From Ruegeria intermedia (GTDB taxonomy: Bacteria > Pseudomonadota > Alphaproteobacteria > Rhodobacterales > Rhodobacteraceae), in assembly GCF_900129345.1 (NCBI RefSeq), contig NZ_FQVK01000015.1, positions 1 through 64,000 on the forward strand: a stretch of DNA of 64,000 nt. Direction: 5' to 3'. Positions 17,861 through 26,842 of the stretch are shown here, piece by piece. The position numbers and the translations under genes were made by a program. The notes beneath the pieces were generated by a model. The model was not told where the DNA came from. It made no database searches and saw only the letters and a program-made list of their open reading frames with translations. How positions within the stretch are numbered: position 1 is the stretch's first letter; every line of letters starts with the position of its first letter.

Positions 17861-18969
17861 TTAGAGTTTCACGTTGTGCTTGCTGAAGAACGCCCGCATC
17901 CGGCTGTCGAGAAAGCCCCTGCCCGTCGCAATCTGCATGAGCTCGAACGCACAGCCGTTGTTGACCTCGACCGCAACCGGCCCATCGTCCGTCAGTGCGA
18001 TATCGGTCGACCCAAAGTGGTTCGCCGCATGTAGAAACGCGATCTTCCGGTTCAATTCCCTCAACTCGCCCCATAACGGCAGCGTTTCACCGACAAGCTT
18101 GCGGTCGGAGTCCGGCAGCGCATCCAACGCGACGCGGCGGCCATTTTCACGGCCGCCAGCCCCGTCACTTCACCGGTCTCCGGGTCGAGGTTGCACAACA
18201 GGTTGCCCGGACGCCAGAAATTGTCGGCGATATTGCCTGCCATGGGCAGCTTGAGCATCGCAAACGGCACGGAAAGCTGGTCGTCGTCGATCAGGTTCAG
18301 GCAACGCACGGTTGCGATCGCATCGGTGATGCCATCGAAAAACCTGTGCGGCTTGAGACAGTCCTGAAAGATGTAGGGGATATCGCCAAGGGCCGAGTCG
18401 GCGAACGCGTCGAATGTCTGCGGGTCATGACCAGTCGCGATGACATGCGTGTCGGTATGCGCCGAAATACGCATGGCGCCGGCGCTCCACATGCCACCGA
18501 TGGGCTTGGCAAAGACAGGGGACGATCCCCGGGCCGACAGGAAGGACTTCAGGTCTTCGCCGCTCGTCAGTTTCGGCGTGTTGCCGAACTGGCGGACGCT
18601 GCGGTCAAAGACGGCCAGTGTCCTGGGTGTCGGCACGCCGTTATGCTCCAGAAAACAGGCGGACAGCCACTTGTCTTCGGTCAGCGCCCACCACTGCGCG
18701 TCGTTGCAGGCATTGACGAGCGGCCAGTGAATGTGGGCGGAAACGAACTCCTCGCGCTCGGCATCCGACCAACGCGCGCGGTCATAGAGTTCATACAGGA
18801 AATACTCATAGAACTTCAGCTTGCCGCTTTTTCTGCGGAGCTTGAGAAAATCGAAAGCAAGCGAGAACGGGCTTTTGCCGGTCGCACGCGCGACTTCCAC
18901 GAGCTGACTGGAAACATTGATTGTCTCCTTGCCTTTGATGGCCTCTACATCCTGCGCAAAAGCTGTCAT
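17861..18969 (-). pseudogene. Sugar-transfer-type ATP-grasp protein, frameshifted
   Basis: The first frame (18969 to about 18130) encodes an N-terminal region and ATP-grasp features such as SPVFAKPIGGMWSAGA and DNFWRPGNLLCNLDPETGEV. The matching C-terminal end (DSDRKLVGETLP, then VAVEVNNGCAFELMQIATGR) continues in another frame from about 18127 to 17861. The break lies near 18128-18142, consistent with loss of one base, and no slippery heptamer is visible. ATP-grasp enzymes of this group are often linked to polysaccharide or alpha-L-glutamate ligase chemistry; the substrate is unknown. It separates nusG from rplK. A sequencing error is a real alternative. Confidence 0.7.
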
Positions 18970-19072
18970 TTTTCAGCTGTCCCTCGATTGTCGCCTCGTT
19001 GGAAAAAATCCAGAAAAAATGTGTCGATACTTGGGCGGAGGCAAGACCCATTCCGGCACGCCGGGCACCAGA

Positions 19073-19106
19073 CGAAAAACGCCGCGATGCGTGTGGCATC
19101 GCGGCG
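19073..19106 (-). terminator. Intrinsic terminator of secE-nusG
   Basis: An 11-bp perfect stem, CGCCGCGATGC/GCATCGCGGCG, with a five-base loop (19080-19106) is followed on the minus strand by TTTTTCGTC. It lies 23 bp after the nusG stop and isolates nusG from the downstream ATP-grasp gene. Confidence 0.9.
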
Positions 19107-19129
19107 TGCGCAGAAGGATGGAAGGCCCC

Positions 19130-19663
19130 TCAGCTCTGCTTGGTGACCTGCGTGAAATCCAGTTCGACCGGCGTCTCGCGACCGAAGATCGAAACCGAAA
19201 CCTTCAGCTTCTGGTTCTCTTCGTCCACGCCTTCGACCATACCGTCGAAATCCTCGAACGGGCCGTCGTTGACCTTGACCTTCTCGCCCACCTCAAAGCT
19301 GATGAGGGTGCGCGGCGCTTCTTCGCCTTCCTGCACGCGGTTGAGGATCTGGTTCACCTCGGCGTCGCGCATCGGCATCGGGCGGCCCTGCGGGCCCAGA
19401 AAGCCGGTGACCCGGTTGATCGAGTTGATCAGGTGATAGCCCTTGTCCGACATTTCCATGTGGACCAGAACGTAACCGGGCATGAAGCGGCGCTCGGTCG
19501 TGACCTTCTTGCCGCGGCGCACCTCGATTACCTCTTCGGTGGGCACCAGAACCTCGTCGATCTCGTCCTCAAGGCCCTGTTCGGCCACAGCCGTGCGGAT
19601 CTGCTCTGCGATCTTCTTTTCGAAATTCGAAAGAACGCTGACCGAGTACCACCGTTTCGCCAT
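19130..19663 (-). CDS. nusG: Transcription termination/antitermination factor NusG
   Basis: This 177-aa protein starts [20 protein letters not shown]. The NGN domain carries [20 protein letters not shown], and the C-terminal KOW domain carries [19 protein letters not shown]. NusG binds beta' and links RNA polymerase to Rho or to the ribosome. It lies downstream of secE with an unusually long 228-bp gap and is closed by a strong terminator. Confidence 0.97.
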   Translation of the reverse strand: MAKRWYSVSVLSNFEKKIAEQIRTAVAEQGLEDEIDEVLVPTEEVIEVRRGKKVTTERRFMPGYVLVHMEMSDKGYHLINSINRVTGFLGPQGRPMPMRDAEVNQILNRVQEGEEAPRTLISFEVGEKVKVNDGPFEDFDGMVEGVDEENQKLKVSVSIFGRETPVELDFTQVTKQS

Positions 19664-19891
19664 GAACCTGCCGTCCTTGTTTGCCTTTGGCGCGCCGCGT
19701 CAAAGGGCGCACCGGAATTGAATTTCTGTCGCGGCCCCGCCGCGTGATCCGGAATAAAAAGCGGCGCGCAGCCCGAATCGCCGCACGCCCATCCCGAAAG
19801 GTACCGCGTCACCTAAACCGACATCGCGCGCTGTGCAAGAGGGCAGTGCCCCAAGAGGGCGGCATGACGGGGTTTTCCCGCGCGGCGGGAC

Positions 19892-20089
19892 CTAGTTGAA
19901 CGCACCCAGGATCAGTTGCAGCCCGCCGCGGATGCCCAGATCGACCAGCGCGAAGAACACCGCGGTCAGCGCCGCCATGATGAACACCATGACCGTGGTC
20001 AGCAGCACCTCGCGCCGGGTCGGCCAGACGACCTTCGAGACTTCGGCACGGACTTGCTGAATGAACTGGATCGGGTTTGTGGTGGCCAT
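19892..20089 (-). CDS. secE: Preprotein translocase subunit SecE
   Basis: This 65-aa protein has the SecE core: an amphipathic N-terminal helix with QQVRAEVSKVVWPTRREVL followed by one transmembrane helix. SecE clamps SecY in the inner-membrane translocon. The short single-helix form is normal for alphaproteobacteria. It lies directly upstream of nusG on the same strand, as in most bacteria. Confidence 0.96.
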   Translation of the reverse strand: MATTNPIQFIQQVRAEVSKVVWPTRREVLLTTVMVFIMAALTAVFFALVDLGIRGGLQLILGAFN

Positions 20090-20168
20090 GAGGCTTTATC
20101 TCTCTGCTAGCGGATGGGCCGGACATATCCGGGCATTGCGGCAATTTCAAGGGCCGGCGACAGGACCG

Positions 20169-20327
20169 TCACGGCTTGGGGTGATCATCCCACTGGTTGC
20201 TCAGGATGCGGCGGGCGTCGCCCTCGGGGTCGTCATACTGGTTGGAGCGCACGGTATAGATGAAGGCCACAAGGCCAACGCCGCCCAGAAACAGGGAAAT
20301 CGGGATCAGATAGGCCAGCACTTCCAT
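20169..20327 (-). CDS. ccoS: cbb3 oxidase assembly protein CcoS
   Basis: This 52-aa protein (starting MEVLAYLIPISLFLGGVGLV) has one transmembrane helix followed by the family signature YDDPEGDARRIL. CcoS (FixS) is needed for cofactor insertion during maturation of cbb3 cytochrome oxidase. It starts 5 bp after the ccoI stop, so it is the last gene of ccoGHIS. Confidence 0.93.
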   Translation of the reverse strand: MEVLAYLIPISLFLGGVGLVAFIYTVRSNQYDDPEGDARRILSNQWDDHPKP

Positions 20328-20332
20328 TCAGG

Positions 20333-22510
20333 TCACCTCAGGCGCAGGGCGTTCAGGGATACGGTAATCGACGAGGTGGACATCGCCAAGGCCGCGATCA
20401 GGGGCGTCGCCAGACCCGCCACCGCCAGCGGCACGGCGATCACGTTGTAAATGGTCGCGATCCGGAAGTTTTCGCGAATCCGCTTCGTCGCCTTTTCGGC
20501 GGTCCGGCAGGCATCTGCGATCGGCGACAGGTCGGTGCCCAGCAGAACGATATCCGAGGCCACCCGCGCCGCGTCCAGCGCCGAGGCCGGCGAGATCGAC
20601 ACATGCGCCGCCGCCAGCGCCGCCGTGTCATTCAGCCCGTCACCCACCATCAGAACGCGATGGCCCTGATCGGTCAGCGTTTGGACATGGGCCGCCTTGT
20701 CCTGCGGCAGGGCGCGGGCGAGCCAGGTCTCGATGCCCAGCTTGTCGGCCAAAGCCTGCACAGCGGTCGGCGCATCGCCCGAAATCAGGATGACATCCTT
20801 GCCGCCGTCACGCAGGGCGCGCACCGCCTCGGCCGCGCCGGGGCGCAGGCTGTCGACAAACCGGAAGGCAACGGGCGCGCGGTCACCCACCGCCAGCCAG
20901 GCCGTGGTTTCGGCACCGTCCGGTGCACCCACCCACTCCGCCCGGCCCAGTCGCACCCGCTGTCCGGCATGCTGGCCTTCGGTGCCAAAACCCGGAACCT
21001 CGGAGATGTCGGACACATCCGCCGGGGTGATCCCCGCATCCCGCGCCGCGCGCGCCAGGGCAACCGACAAGGGATGCGCCGACGCCTCGGCCAGCGCCAA
21101 CGCAATGGCCAGATCGTCCCGGGCGATTTCAGGCAGGTTCACCAGGTCCGGCGTACCCTCGGTCAAAGTGCCGGTCTTGTCGAACACGACCGTGTCGACC
21201 TCGGCCAGTCGTTCCAGCGCCGTGGCGTGCTTGATCAGCATCCCCTTGCGGAACAGGCGCCCCGATGCCGCCGTCGTCACCGCCGGAACCGCCAGCCCCA
21301 GCGCACAGGGACAGGTGATGATCAGCACCGCCGCCGCGATGTTCAGCGCCGTACGGATATCGCCGGAATACAGGTACCAGCCCACGAAGCTGAGCGCCGA
21401 CAGAATATGCACGCCGGGCGCGTAAAGCTTGGCCGCCTTGTCGGCCAGCGAGGTATAGCGCGACCGCCCCGATTCGGCGATGGCCACCAGATCGGCCATC
21501 CGGTGCAGCGAGGTGTCCTCGCCCACCGCCGTGGCGCGGATGGTCAACGGGCCGGTCAGGTTCACCTCGCCGGCGCTGACCTGCGTGCCGGGTTGCGCGA
21601 AAACCGGGAGCGTCTCGCCGGTCAGCAGCGAGCGGTCCAGCTCGGACCGGCCCGACACGATCTGGCCGTCCACGGGCATGCGGGCGCCGGGGCGCACCAG
21701 TATCAGATCACCCACCTTTAGCGCCGCGACGCCGACCTCCTCCTCGGCCCCGTTGCGCAGGCGAATGGCGCGGGGGACTTCGAGCGCCGTCAATTCCTCG
21801 GCCGCCGAACGGGCGGCGGCGCGCGTGCGGTAATCCAGATACCGCCCCGCCAGCAGAAAGAAAGTGAGCGTCAGGGCCGCATCGAAATAGGCATGCTTGC
21901 CACTCAGCGCGGTTTCCCACAGCGACGTGACCAGCGCCAGCACGATCGCCAGCACGATCGGCACGTCCATGTTCAGGCGGCGCACGCGCAGCGCGCTCCA
22001 GGCGTTCTCGAAAAACGGCTGGGCCGAAAAGGCGATCGCCGGCAGTGTGATCGCCGCCGAAATCCAGTGGAACATGTCGCGTGTCGCGTCCGTGGCCCCG
22101 GACCAGACCGACACCGACAGCAGCATCACGTTCATCGAGGCAAAACCGGCAACCGCCAGCCGCATCAGCAGATCGCGCCCGGCCTTGTCGGCCTGGGTGG
22201 CGGACAGCGCGCCTGGGTCCAGCTCGTGCGCCTCGTATCCGACCCGCTCCAGTACCGGGATCAGATCGGCGGCGCGCAGATCCGGCGCGGCCTTGATCAG
22301 CGCCCGCTTCAGCGTCAGGTTCACGCGCGCATCCTGCACGCCGGGCACGGCGTTCAGGGCCTGCTCGACATTCGCGATACAGGCCGAGCAATGAATGCCG
22401 GGCAGCGACAGCGCGATCTGGGCATCCTTCGGAACCGGACGGGCTGCATCAGCCGGGGCGGCAATGCACCCCGGGCAGGCTGCAGCAGTCGGCGTGATCT
22501 GCCCGCCCAT
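20333..22510 (-). CDS. ccoI: Copper-translocating P1B-type ATPase CcoI/FixI
   Basis: This 725-aa protein has an extra N-terminal CPGC, then a heavy-metal-associated domain with GIHCSACIA (Cys41, Cys44). A TGE actuator loop, the intramembrane CPC in TCPCALGLAVP, the phosphorylation site DKTGTLTEG and GDGLNDTAAL follow. This is the FixI/CcoI class that exports copper for assembly of cbb3 oxidase and not for detoxification. The gene neighbours ccoH and ccoS support that role. It lies in ccoGHIS, 4 bp after ccoH. Confidence 0.95.
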   Translation of the reverse strand: MGGQITPTAAACPGCIAAPADAARPVPKDAQIALSLPGIHCSACIANVEQALNAVPGVQDARVNLTLKRALIKAAPDLRAADLIPVLERVGYEAHELDPGALSATQADKAGRDLLMRLAVAGFASMNVMLLSVSVWSGATDATRDMFHWISAAITLPAIAFSAQPFFENAWSALRVRRLNMDVPIVLAIVLALVTSLWETALSGKHAYFDAALTLTFFLLAGRYLDYRTRAAARSAAEELTALEVPRAIRLRNGAEEEVGVAALKVGDLILVRPGARMPVDGQIVSGRSELDRSLLTGETLPVFAQPGTQVSAGEVNLTGPLTIRATAVGEDTSLHRMADLVAIAESGRSRYTSLADKAAKLYAPGVHILSALSFVGWYLYSGDIRTALNIAAAVLIITCPCALGLAVPAVTTAASGRLFRKGMLIKHATALERLAEVDTVVFDKTGTLTEGTPDLVNLPEIARDDLAIALALAEASAHPLSVALARAARDAGITPADVSDISEVPGFGTEGQHAGQRVRLGRAEWVGAPDGAETTAWLAVGDRAPVAFRFVDSLRPGAAEAVRALRDGGKDVILISGDAPTAVQALADKLGIETWLARALPQDKAAHVQTLTDQGHRVLMVGDGLNDTAALAAAHVSISPASALDAARVASDIVLLGTDLSPIADACRTAEKATKRIRENFRIATIYNVIAVPLAVAGLATPLIAALAMSTSSITVSLNALRLR

Positions 22511-22514
22511 CGGA

Positions 22515-22973
22515 TCAGCCCTTCACGTACAACGGAATGCGTCGGGTGAACTCGGCGCCGTCATGGTCACGCGCCACCAGCCGGACGTTCCAGTTGCCCT
22601 TGGCCAGAGTCGCCGGGGCGGAGTAGGCCACGCCGTCAAAGGTGAAATCCGGCGCGAAATCGTCGCGCACATGGGTGGCACGCCCCACGACAGCCTGCAA
22701 TTCGGCCACGCGGACCGGATCGCCCTGCGCGTCGGTGATGTGCAGGATCAACAGCCCGCCCTTGGTTTCCGCGGTGGCGTCCCAACCCAGCGCCTGCTGT
22801 TCGTGCAGACGTTCGTTGAACTCCTGGCTGGCCACGTACGAGTTCTTGACCTCGAGCCCCGGGAAGGTCTTGACCGCGCTGTAGGCCAGAACAAGGTTGA
22901 CCGCGATGATCACACCGAACGCACCCACGAATACGGCCAGCGCATGTTTGCCGGTGAATTGCCGTTCGCTCAT
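22515..22973 (-). CDS. ccoH: FixH-family protein CcoH
   Basis: This 152-aa protein has an N-terminal anchor helix (about residues 10-32) and a periplasmic beta-type domain ending in RRIPLYVKG. CcoH is a cbb3 assembly and stability factor that associates with CcoN. The N-terminus MSERQFTGKHALAVFVGAFG is typical. It lies 3 bp after ccoG and 4 bp before ccoI, a tight operon. Confidence 0.93.
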   Translation of the reverse strand: MSERQFTGKHALAVFVGAFGVIIAVNLVLAYSAVKTFPGLEVKNSYVASQEFNERLHEQQALGWDATAETKGGLLILHITDAQGDPVRVAELQAVVGRATHVRDDFAPDFTFDGVAYSAPATLAKGNWNVRLVARDHDGAEFTRRIPLYVKG

Positions 22974-22976
22974 GTC

Positions 22977-24398
22977 TCAGTTCCCCCGCCCGTTGAACGT
23001 GGTGTCTTTGTAGGCCCGCTCGCCGCTGGCCAAGTCCTCGACCCAGATACGAACCGGTGTCGTGTCAGCCGCCGCCGGGGCCGAATCCTTAGGTGCCACT
23101 ATATACACACGCGTCAGATGTGCGGTATCCGCCGGGACATTCACCGTATCCTGTGCTTCGCCTTCGATCTGAAGCTGCATCGCGGGATCGCCCACCAGCG
23201 ACAGCTTGAACAACCGGTCCTCGCCATGCTTGTTGCGCAGCCGCACGTCGTAGGTGTTGCGGATCGATCCGTCGGACATGGTCACGAAGGTCGGGTTGCG
23301 CACCGGCGCCACCGTCAGGTCTATGTCCGATCGGATGAACAGCGCGAACAGCAGGGCAAACCCCACCGCCGACCACAGCGAGGTGTACAGAATCGTGCGC
23401 GGGCGGAAGATATGCTTCCAGATGCTCTTGGGCGGCAGCCCCGAGCGTTCGCGCTGTTCATCGCTGAGCGCCATGTAGTCGATTAGGCCGCGCGGCTTGC
23501 CGACCTTTTCCATCATTTCGTCGCAGGCATCGATGCACAGGGCGCAGGTGATGCATTCCAGCTGCTGCCCGTCGCGGATGTCGATCCCCATCGGGCAGAC
23601 GTTGACGCAGGCGTAACAGTCGATGCAGTCGCCCAACCCTTCGCGGTTCTTGCCCTTGCCGCGAGGCTCACCCCGCCACTCGCGATAGCCCACCACCAGC
23701 GTGTCCTCGTCCATCATCGCTGCCTGGATGCGCGGCCAGGGACAGGCATAGATGCAGATCTGTTCGCGCGCGAAGCCTCCGAAGAAAAAGGTCGTGCCGG
23801 TCAGGATCAGCATCGTCGTATAGGCGATGGGATGCGCATTGCCGGTGACCAGATCGCGCGCCAGCGTCGGCGCGTCGGCAAAATAGAAGACCCAGGCCCC
23901 GCCCGTGGCGAGACCGATCAGGAACCAGGCCGTCCATTTCGTCAGGCGCAGGCGGGCCTTGCGGAGATCAAGCTTTTTCTGCCGGTGCAGGCGCAGCCGG
24001 GCGTTCCGGTCGCCCTCGATCCAGCGCTCGACCAGAATGAACAGATCGGTCCAGACCGTTTGCGGGCAGGCATAGCCGCACCACACCCGCCCCAGAGCCG
24101 AGGTGAACAGGAACAACCCCAGACCGGCCATGATGAGCAGACCCGCGACGAAATAGAATTCGTGGGGCCAAATCTCGATCCAGAAGAAGTAGAACCGCCG
24201 GTTCGCCAGGTCCAGAAGCACCGCCTGGTCCGGCAGGCTGGGGCCGCGGTCCCAGCGGATCCAGGGCGTTATGTAGTAGATCCCCAGCGTGACGGCCATG
24301 ATGATCCATTTGAGGTTTCGAAACCTGCCAGAAACGCGCCGTGGAAAGATCGGTTCCCTTGCGGCGTAAAGGCTGGGGGCTGGGCTTTGATCGCTCAC
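22977..24398 (-). CDS. ccoG: Cytochrome c oxidase accessory protein CcoG (RdxA/FixG)
   Basis: This 473-aa membrane protein has several helices in the N-terminal half, then two ferredoxin-type 4Fe-4S motifs, CIDCYACVNVCP and CITCALCIDACD, and a C-terminal Ig-like domain. CcoG reduces copper(II) during cbb3 oxidase assembly. It heads ccoGHIS, and an FNR-like box lies about 63 bp upstream of its start. Confidence 0.95.
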   Translation of the reverse strand: MSDQSPAPSLYAAREPIFPRRVSGRFRNLKWIIMAVTLGIYYITPWIRWDRGPSLPDQAVLLDLANRRFYFFWIEIWPHEFYFVAGLLIMAGLGLFLFTSALGRVWCGYACPQTVWTDLFILVERWIEGDRNARLRLHRQKKLDLRKARLRLTKWTAWFLIGLATGGAWVFYFADAPTLARDLVTGNAHPIAYTTMLILTGTTFFFGGFAREQICIYACPWPRIQAAMMDEDTLVVGYREWRGEPRGKGKNREGLGDCIDCYACVNVCPMGIDIRDGQQLECITCALCIDACDEMMEKVGKPRGLIDYMALSDEQRERSGLPPKSIWKHIFRPRTILYTSLWSAVGFALLFALFIRSDIDLTVAPVRNPTFVTMSDGSIRNTYDVRLRNKHGEDRLFKLSLVGDPAMQLQIEGEAQDTVNVPADTAHLTRVYIVAPKDSAPAAADTTPVRIWVEDLASGERAYKDTTFNGRGN

Positions 24399-24460
24399 GG
24401 TATGGCTCCGGATCTTGATGTTTGTCGGGCGACTTGTTCCAGATCATACACCGGACAACT

Positions 24461-24474
24461 TTGACATGGGTCAA
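24461..24474. promoter_or_regulatory. FNR-type box upstream of ccoG
   Basis: TTGAC-ATGG-GTCAA is a perfect inverted repeat close to the FNR consensus TTGAT-N4-ATCAA. It lies about 63 bp before the ccoG start, suitable for activation of ccoGHIS by FnrL under low oxygen. Confidence 0.75.
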
Positions 24475-24499
24475 AAGCGCATCGCACAGACACCTTTTG

Positions 24500-25375
24500 T
24501 CACACCCCGTTTGCTTGGCGTTTCAGCCACCCGACGAACGTCTTGACCGCCTTTCTCTGCGGCGTTTGCGCCGTCACGATGTGATACCCTCGGGCGTCCG
24601 GTGCGACATGAAGTTCAGCTAGTCTTCCGGCCACGATATCACGTTCGACGAAATGTCGCACCGTCACCGTGACCCCCTGCCCCGCGCGCACGCCCTCAAG
24701 GACCAGATTGCCCGGCAGACTGGTCCGTCCGGCGCCGGGATCCATCGCCGCCCCATGTTGGGCCAGCCATGTGCTGGCTTCGGTCGTGCCCACCTCTTCG
24801 AGCCAGGGCAAACGGGCCAGATCAGCCGGCGACCATTCGGACCTGGACCCCAGAAGACTGGGCGCGGCGACGATGACCATCGGAGTTTGCAGCAACATCT
24901 CGGACCGGACGCCCGGCCAGTCGCCTGCTCCGTATCGAATCGCAACATCCACCCCGCCGGGGCGCAGATCGACCAGTTCGGGTGACGGATCCAGGGTCAG
25001 ATCGATCCCGGGATGATCCGACCGGAACATCGGCAACCGCGGCATCAGCCATGAAGCCGCGAATGAGGCGGTCAGCGAAATGTGCACCGGCCGGTCCTCG
25101 CCCGCGTGCACCAGGTCCGAGACCGCCGCATGGATGGCGCCGAACCCCAGCTGAACGCCGCGGGCCAAGTGTTCGCCATCCGACGTCAGGACCAGCGTTT
25201 TGCCCGTCCGGTCCAACAGGGTCACGCCCAGATGTGCCTCAAGTGCGCGCAACTGCTGGCTGATGGCGGCATGGCTTACATTCAGCGCAGCACCGGCCTT
25301 GACGATATTTCTGTGCTCGGCAAAGGCTGCAAAGGCCCGCAGCGCCGCCAAAGGCGGAAGGTTCAGCCAGTCCAT
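24500..25375 (-). CDS. LysR-family transcriptional regulator (GcvA-like)
   Basis: This 291-aa protein has an N-terminal winged helix with NIVKAGAALNVSHAAISQQL and a C-terminal LysR substrate-binding domain. I chose the ATG at 25375 (MDWLNLPPLAALRAFAAFAE), which has GAGG eight bases upstream; the open frame starts nine codons earlier. It splits ccoGHIS from ccoNOQP and is divergent from a 53-aa ORF across a gap that carries TGTAA-N7-TTACA. The effector is unknown. Confidence 0.9.
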   Translation of the reverse strand: MDWLNLPPLAALRAFAAFAEHRNIVKAGAALNVSHAAISQQLRALEAHLGVTLLDRTGKTLVLTSDGEHLARGVQLGFGAIHAAVSDLVHAGEDRPVHISLTASFAASWLMPRLPMFRSDHPGIDLTLDPSPELVDLRPGGVDVAIRYGAGDWPGVRSEMLLQTPMVIVAAPSLLGSRSEWSPADLARLPWLEEVGTTEASTWLAQHGAAMDPGAGRTSLPGNLVLEGVRAGQGVTVTVRHFVERDIVAGRLAELHVAPDARGYHIVTAQTPQRKAVKTFVGWLKRQANGV

Positions 25376-25376
25376 A

Positions 25377-25393
25377 TGTAACCTCAGCTTACA
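25377..25393. promoter_or_regulatory. Candidate LysR operator
   Basis: TGTAA-CCTCAGC-TTACA is a symmetrical 17-bp site that begins one base before the LysR start codon in the divergent gap to the small ORF. Such dyads are typical of LysR autoregulatory sites, which often control the divergent gene too. Confidence 0.5.
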
Positions 25394-25474
25394 TCTAAAC
25401 ATGGTAATTGAGTCGCAAATATCCGGTCAAGAGCCGATGCTGGAACCCGAGTTCATCGCATCAGGAGAAATACC

Positions 25475-25636
25475 ATGCTGAACATCTACGCCGCGTCCTT
25501 CATGACCGCCACGCGGTTGAACGCGCCCAAGCTGCGCGACGCGCCCAAACCGAATGCACCCAAAAGGAAAAGATGGCTGCCTGCCGGACACTGGTGGATC
25601 GGCAAGAGCCGCGAGTTGGATCCGCGCAACCTTTAG
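25475..25636 (+). CDS. Small 53-aa basic protein divergent from LysR
   Basis: This 53-codon frame (MLNIYAASFMTATRLNAPKL and so on, ending ELDPRNL) has an excellent AGGAG ribosome-binding site seven bases before its ATG. It is rich in Lys, Arg and Pro, with a WWIGKSRELD segment near the end. I do not recognise the family. Its position opposite a LysR gene and behind a LysR-type dyad suggests it is the regulator's target. It could be a short regulatory or stress peptide. No membrane helix is evident. Confidence 0.55.
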   Translation: MLNIYAASFMTATRLNAPKLRDAPKPNAPKRKRWLPAGHWWIGKSRELDPRNL

Positions 25637-25696
25637 GATCGGGTTGCATGCCAGCGCTGGACCGGGGCCACTGTCAGCCCTATTTTCAGGAAATGC

Positions 25697-25744
25697 GGTG
25701 CCGGCTGTTCAGGAAACGCGCGAACAGATGGAACAGCCGGCACC
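25697..25744. repeat. 14-bp perfect inverted repeat between convergent genes
   Basis: GGTGCCGGCTGTTC (25697-25710) is exactly complementary to 25731-25744, with a 20-base spacer. A second hairpin, CACCTT/AAGGTG with inner GGGCGG/CCGCCC, overlaps at 25741-25776. Both lie between the 53-aa ORF and the end of ccoP, so they may act as a two-way terminator, although T-runs are poor. Confidence 0.5.
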
Positions 25745-25785
25745 TTGGCCTTCGGGCGGCGAACCGCCCTAAGGTGTTCGTGTAT

Positions 25786-26649
25786 CTACTGACCACCACC
25801 CAATTGGTGGACATAGGCGGAAACCGCACGGATCTGCGCTTCGGTCAGGCGGTTCTGCCAGGCGGGCATCACGCCGAACCGGCTGTAGGTCACGGTCTCG
25901 GTCAGGGTCTTTTCATCCCCGCCATACAACCAGATCGCATCGGTCAGGTTCGGAGCGCCTTGGGTCACGTCGCCCTTGCCGTCCTCGCCATGGCAGGCCG
26001 CGCAGTTGTCCTCGAACACGACCTTGCCGGCCTGCGCCGCCGCATCATCGGTCTGGGCGCCGCTCAGCGACATCACGTACTGGACGACCTGGGAGATTTC
26101 CTCGGGCTCGAGGATTTCACCGAAGGCCGGCATCTCGGAATAGCGGGCTTCGTCGCTTTCCTCGTTCCGAATACCGTGTGCAACGGTGTGGACGATGTCC
26201 TCGAGGGTGCCGCCCCACAGCCAGGCGTCGTCAAGCAGGTTGGGGAAGCCTTTGGCCCCCTGCGCGCCCGAACCGTGGCACTGCGCGCACCAGGTGCGGA
26301 AGACCGCGCCGCCTGCGTTGACCGCGTATTGCTGCAGGTTGGGGTCCTTCGAGATATCCTCGAGCGGAGTCGCGACCAGGGCTGCGTTCAGCGGGGCGTT
26401 GCGCTCTTCGAACTCGACGATTTCCTGCTGGACGTTGGCCCGCGTGGACCAGCCCAGCACACCGGCGGTCGCCGACTGCACCAACGGCCAGGCCGGGTAC
26501 AGGATCGTGTAGATCACGCCCCAGACTATCGTGGCGTAGAAGGTCCACAACCACCAGCGCGGCATCGGGTTGTCGAATTCCTCGATCCCGTCCCAGCTGT
26601 GGCCCGTCGTCTTGGGATCACCCGGCTGTTTTTCAGGTGTCTTGCTCAT
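25786..26649 (-). CDS. ccoP: cbb3 cytochrome oxidase subunit III (dihaem cytochrome c)
   Basis: This 287-aa protein has one N-terminal membrane helix (about residues 32-52) and two cytochrome c domains with CAQCH (121-125) and CAACH (216-220). CcoP carries electrons to CcoO and on to the CcoN active site. The start at 26649 is supported by AGGAGG and by an ATGA overlap with the ccoQ stop; the longer frame is not family-like. It is the last structural gene of ccoNOQP. Confidence 0.96.
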   Translation of the reverse strand: MSKTPEKQPGDPKTTGHSWDGIEEFDNPMPRWWLWTFYATIVWGVIYTILYPAWPLVQSATAGVLGWSTRANVQQEIVEFEERNAPLNAALVATPLEDISKDPNLQQYAVNAGGAVFRTWCAQCHGSGAQGAKGFPNLLDDAWLWGGTLEDIVHTVAHGIRNEESDEARYSEMPAFGEILEPEEISQVVQYVMSLSGAQTDDAAAQAGKVVFEDNCAACHGEDGKGDVTQGAPNLTDAIWLYGGDEKTLTETVTYSRFGVMPAWQNRLTEAQIRAVSAYVHQLGGGQ

Positions 26650-26831
26650 TTCCGCGCCTCCTCGGATGTGGCGGGTTTGTCTTGATGCCGGAAGGGAATG
26701 TTTGCGGTGTCCTTGTATTCCTTCGTGGCGCCGGGGCGGAAAACCCAGATCACGACGCCGATGAAGAAGGCGAACAGGACCAGCAGCATCCAACTGTCGG
26801 CGAATTGCCTTAGAATTGTGTACTCTTCCAT
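26646..26831 (-). CDS. ccoQ: cbb3 oxidase subunit CcoQ
   Basis: This 61-aa protein has one transmembrane helix, followed by [20 protein letters not shown], the classic CcoQ tail. It stabilises the cbb3 complex. The ATG at 26831 has GGAGG at good spacing; a GTG one codon earlier is less likely. Its stop overlaps the ccoP start. Confidence 0.93.
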   Translation of the reverse strand: MEEYTILRQFADSWMLLVLFAFFIGVVIWVFRPGATKEYKDTANIPFRHQDKPATSEEARK

Positions 26832-26842
26832 CACACCCTCCG

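Noticed and set aside
20090..20168. Possible tRNA-Trp upstream of secE, as in other bacteria
   Set aside because: No cloverleaf or CCA-end pattern is visible in this gap; no tRNA or rRNA was found anywhere in the window.
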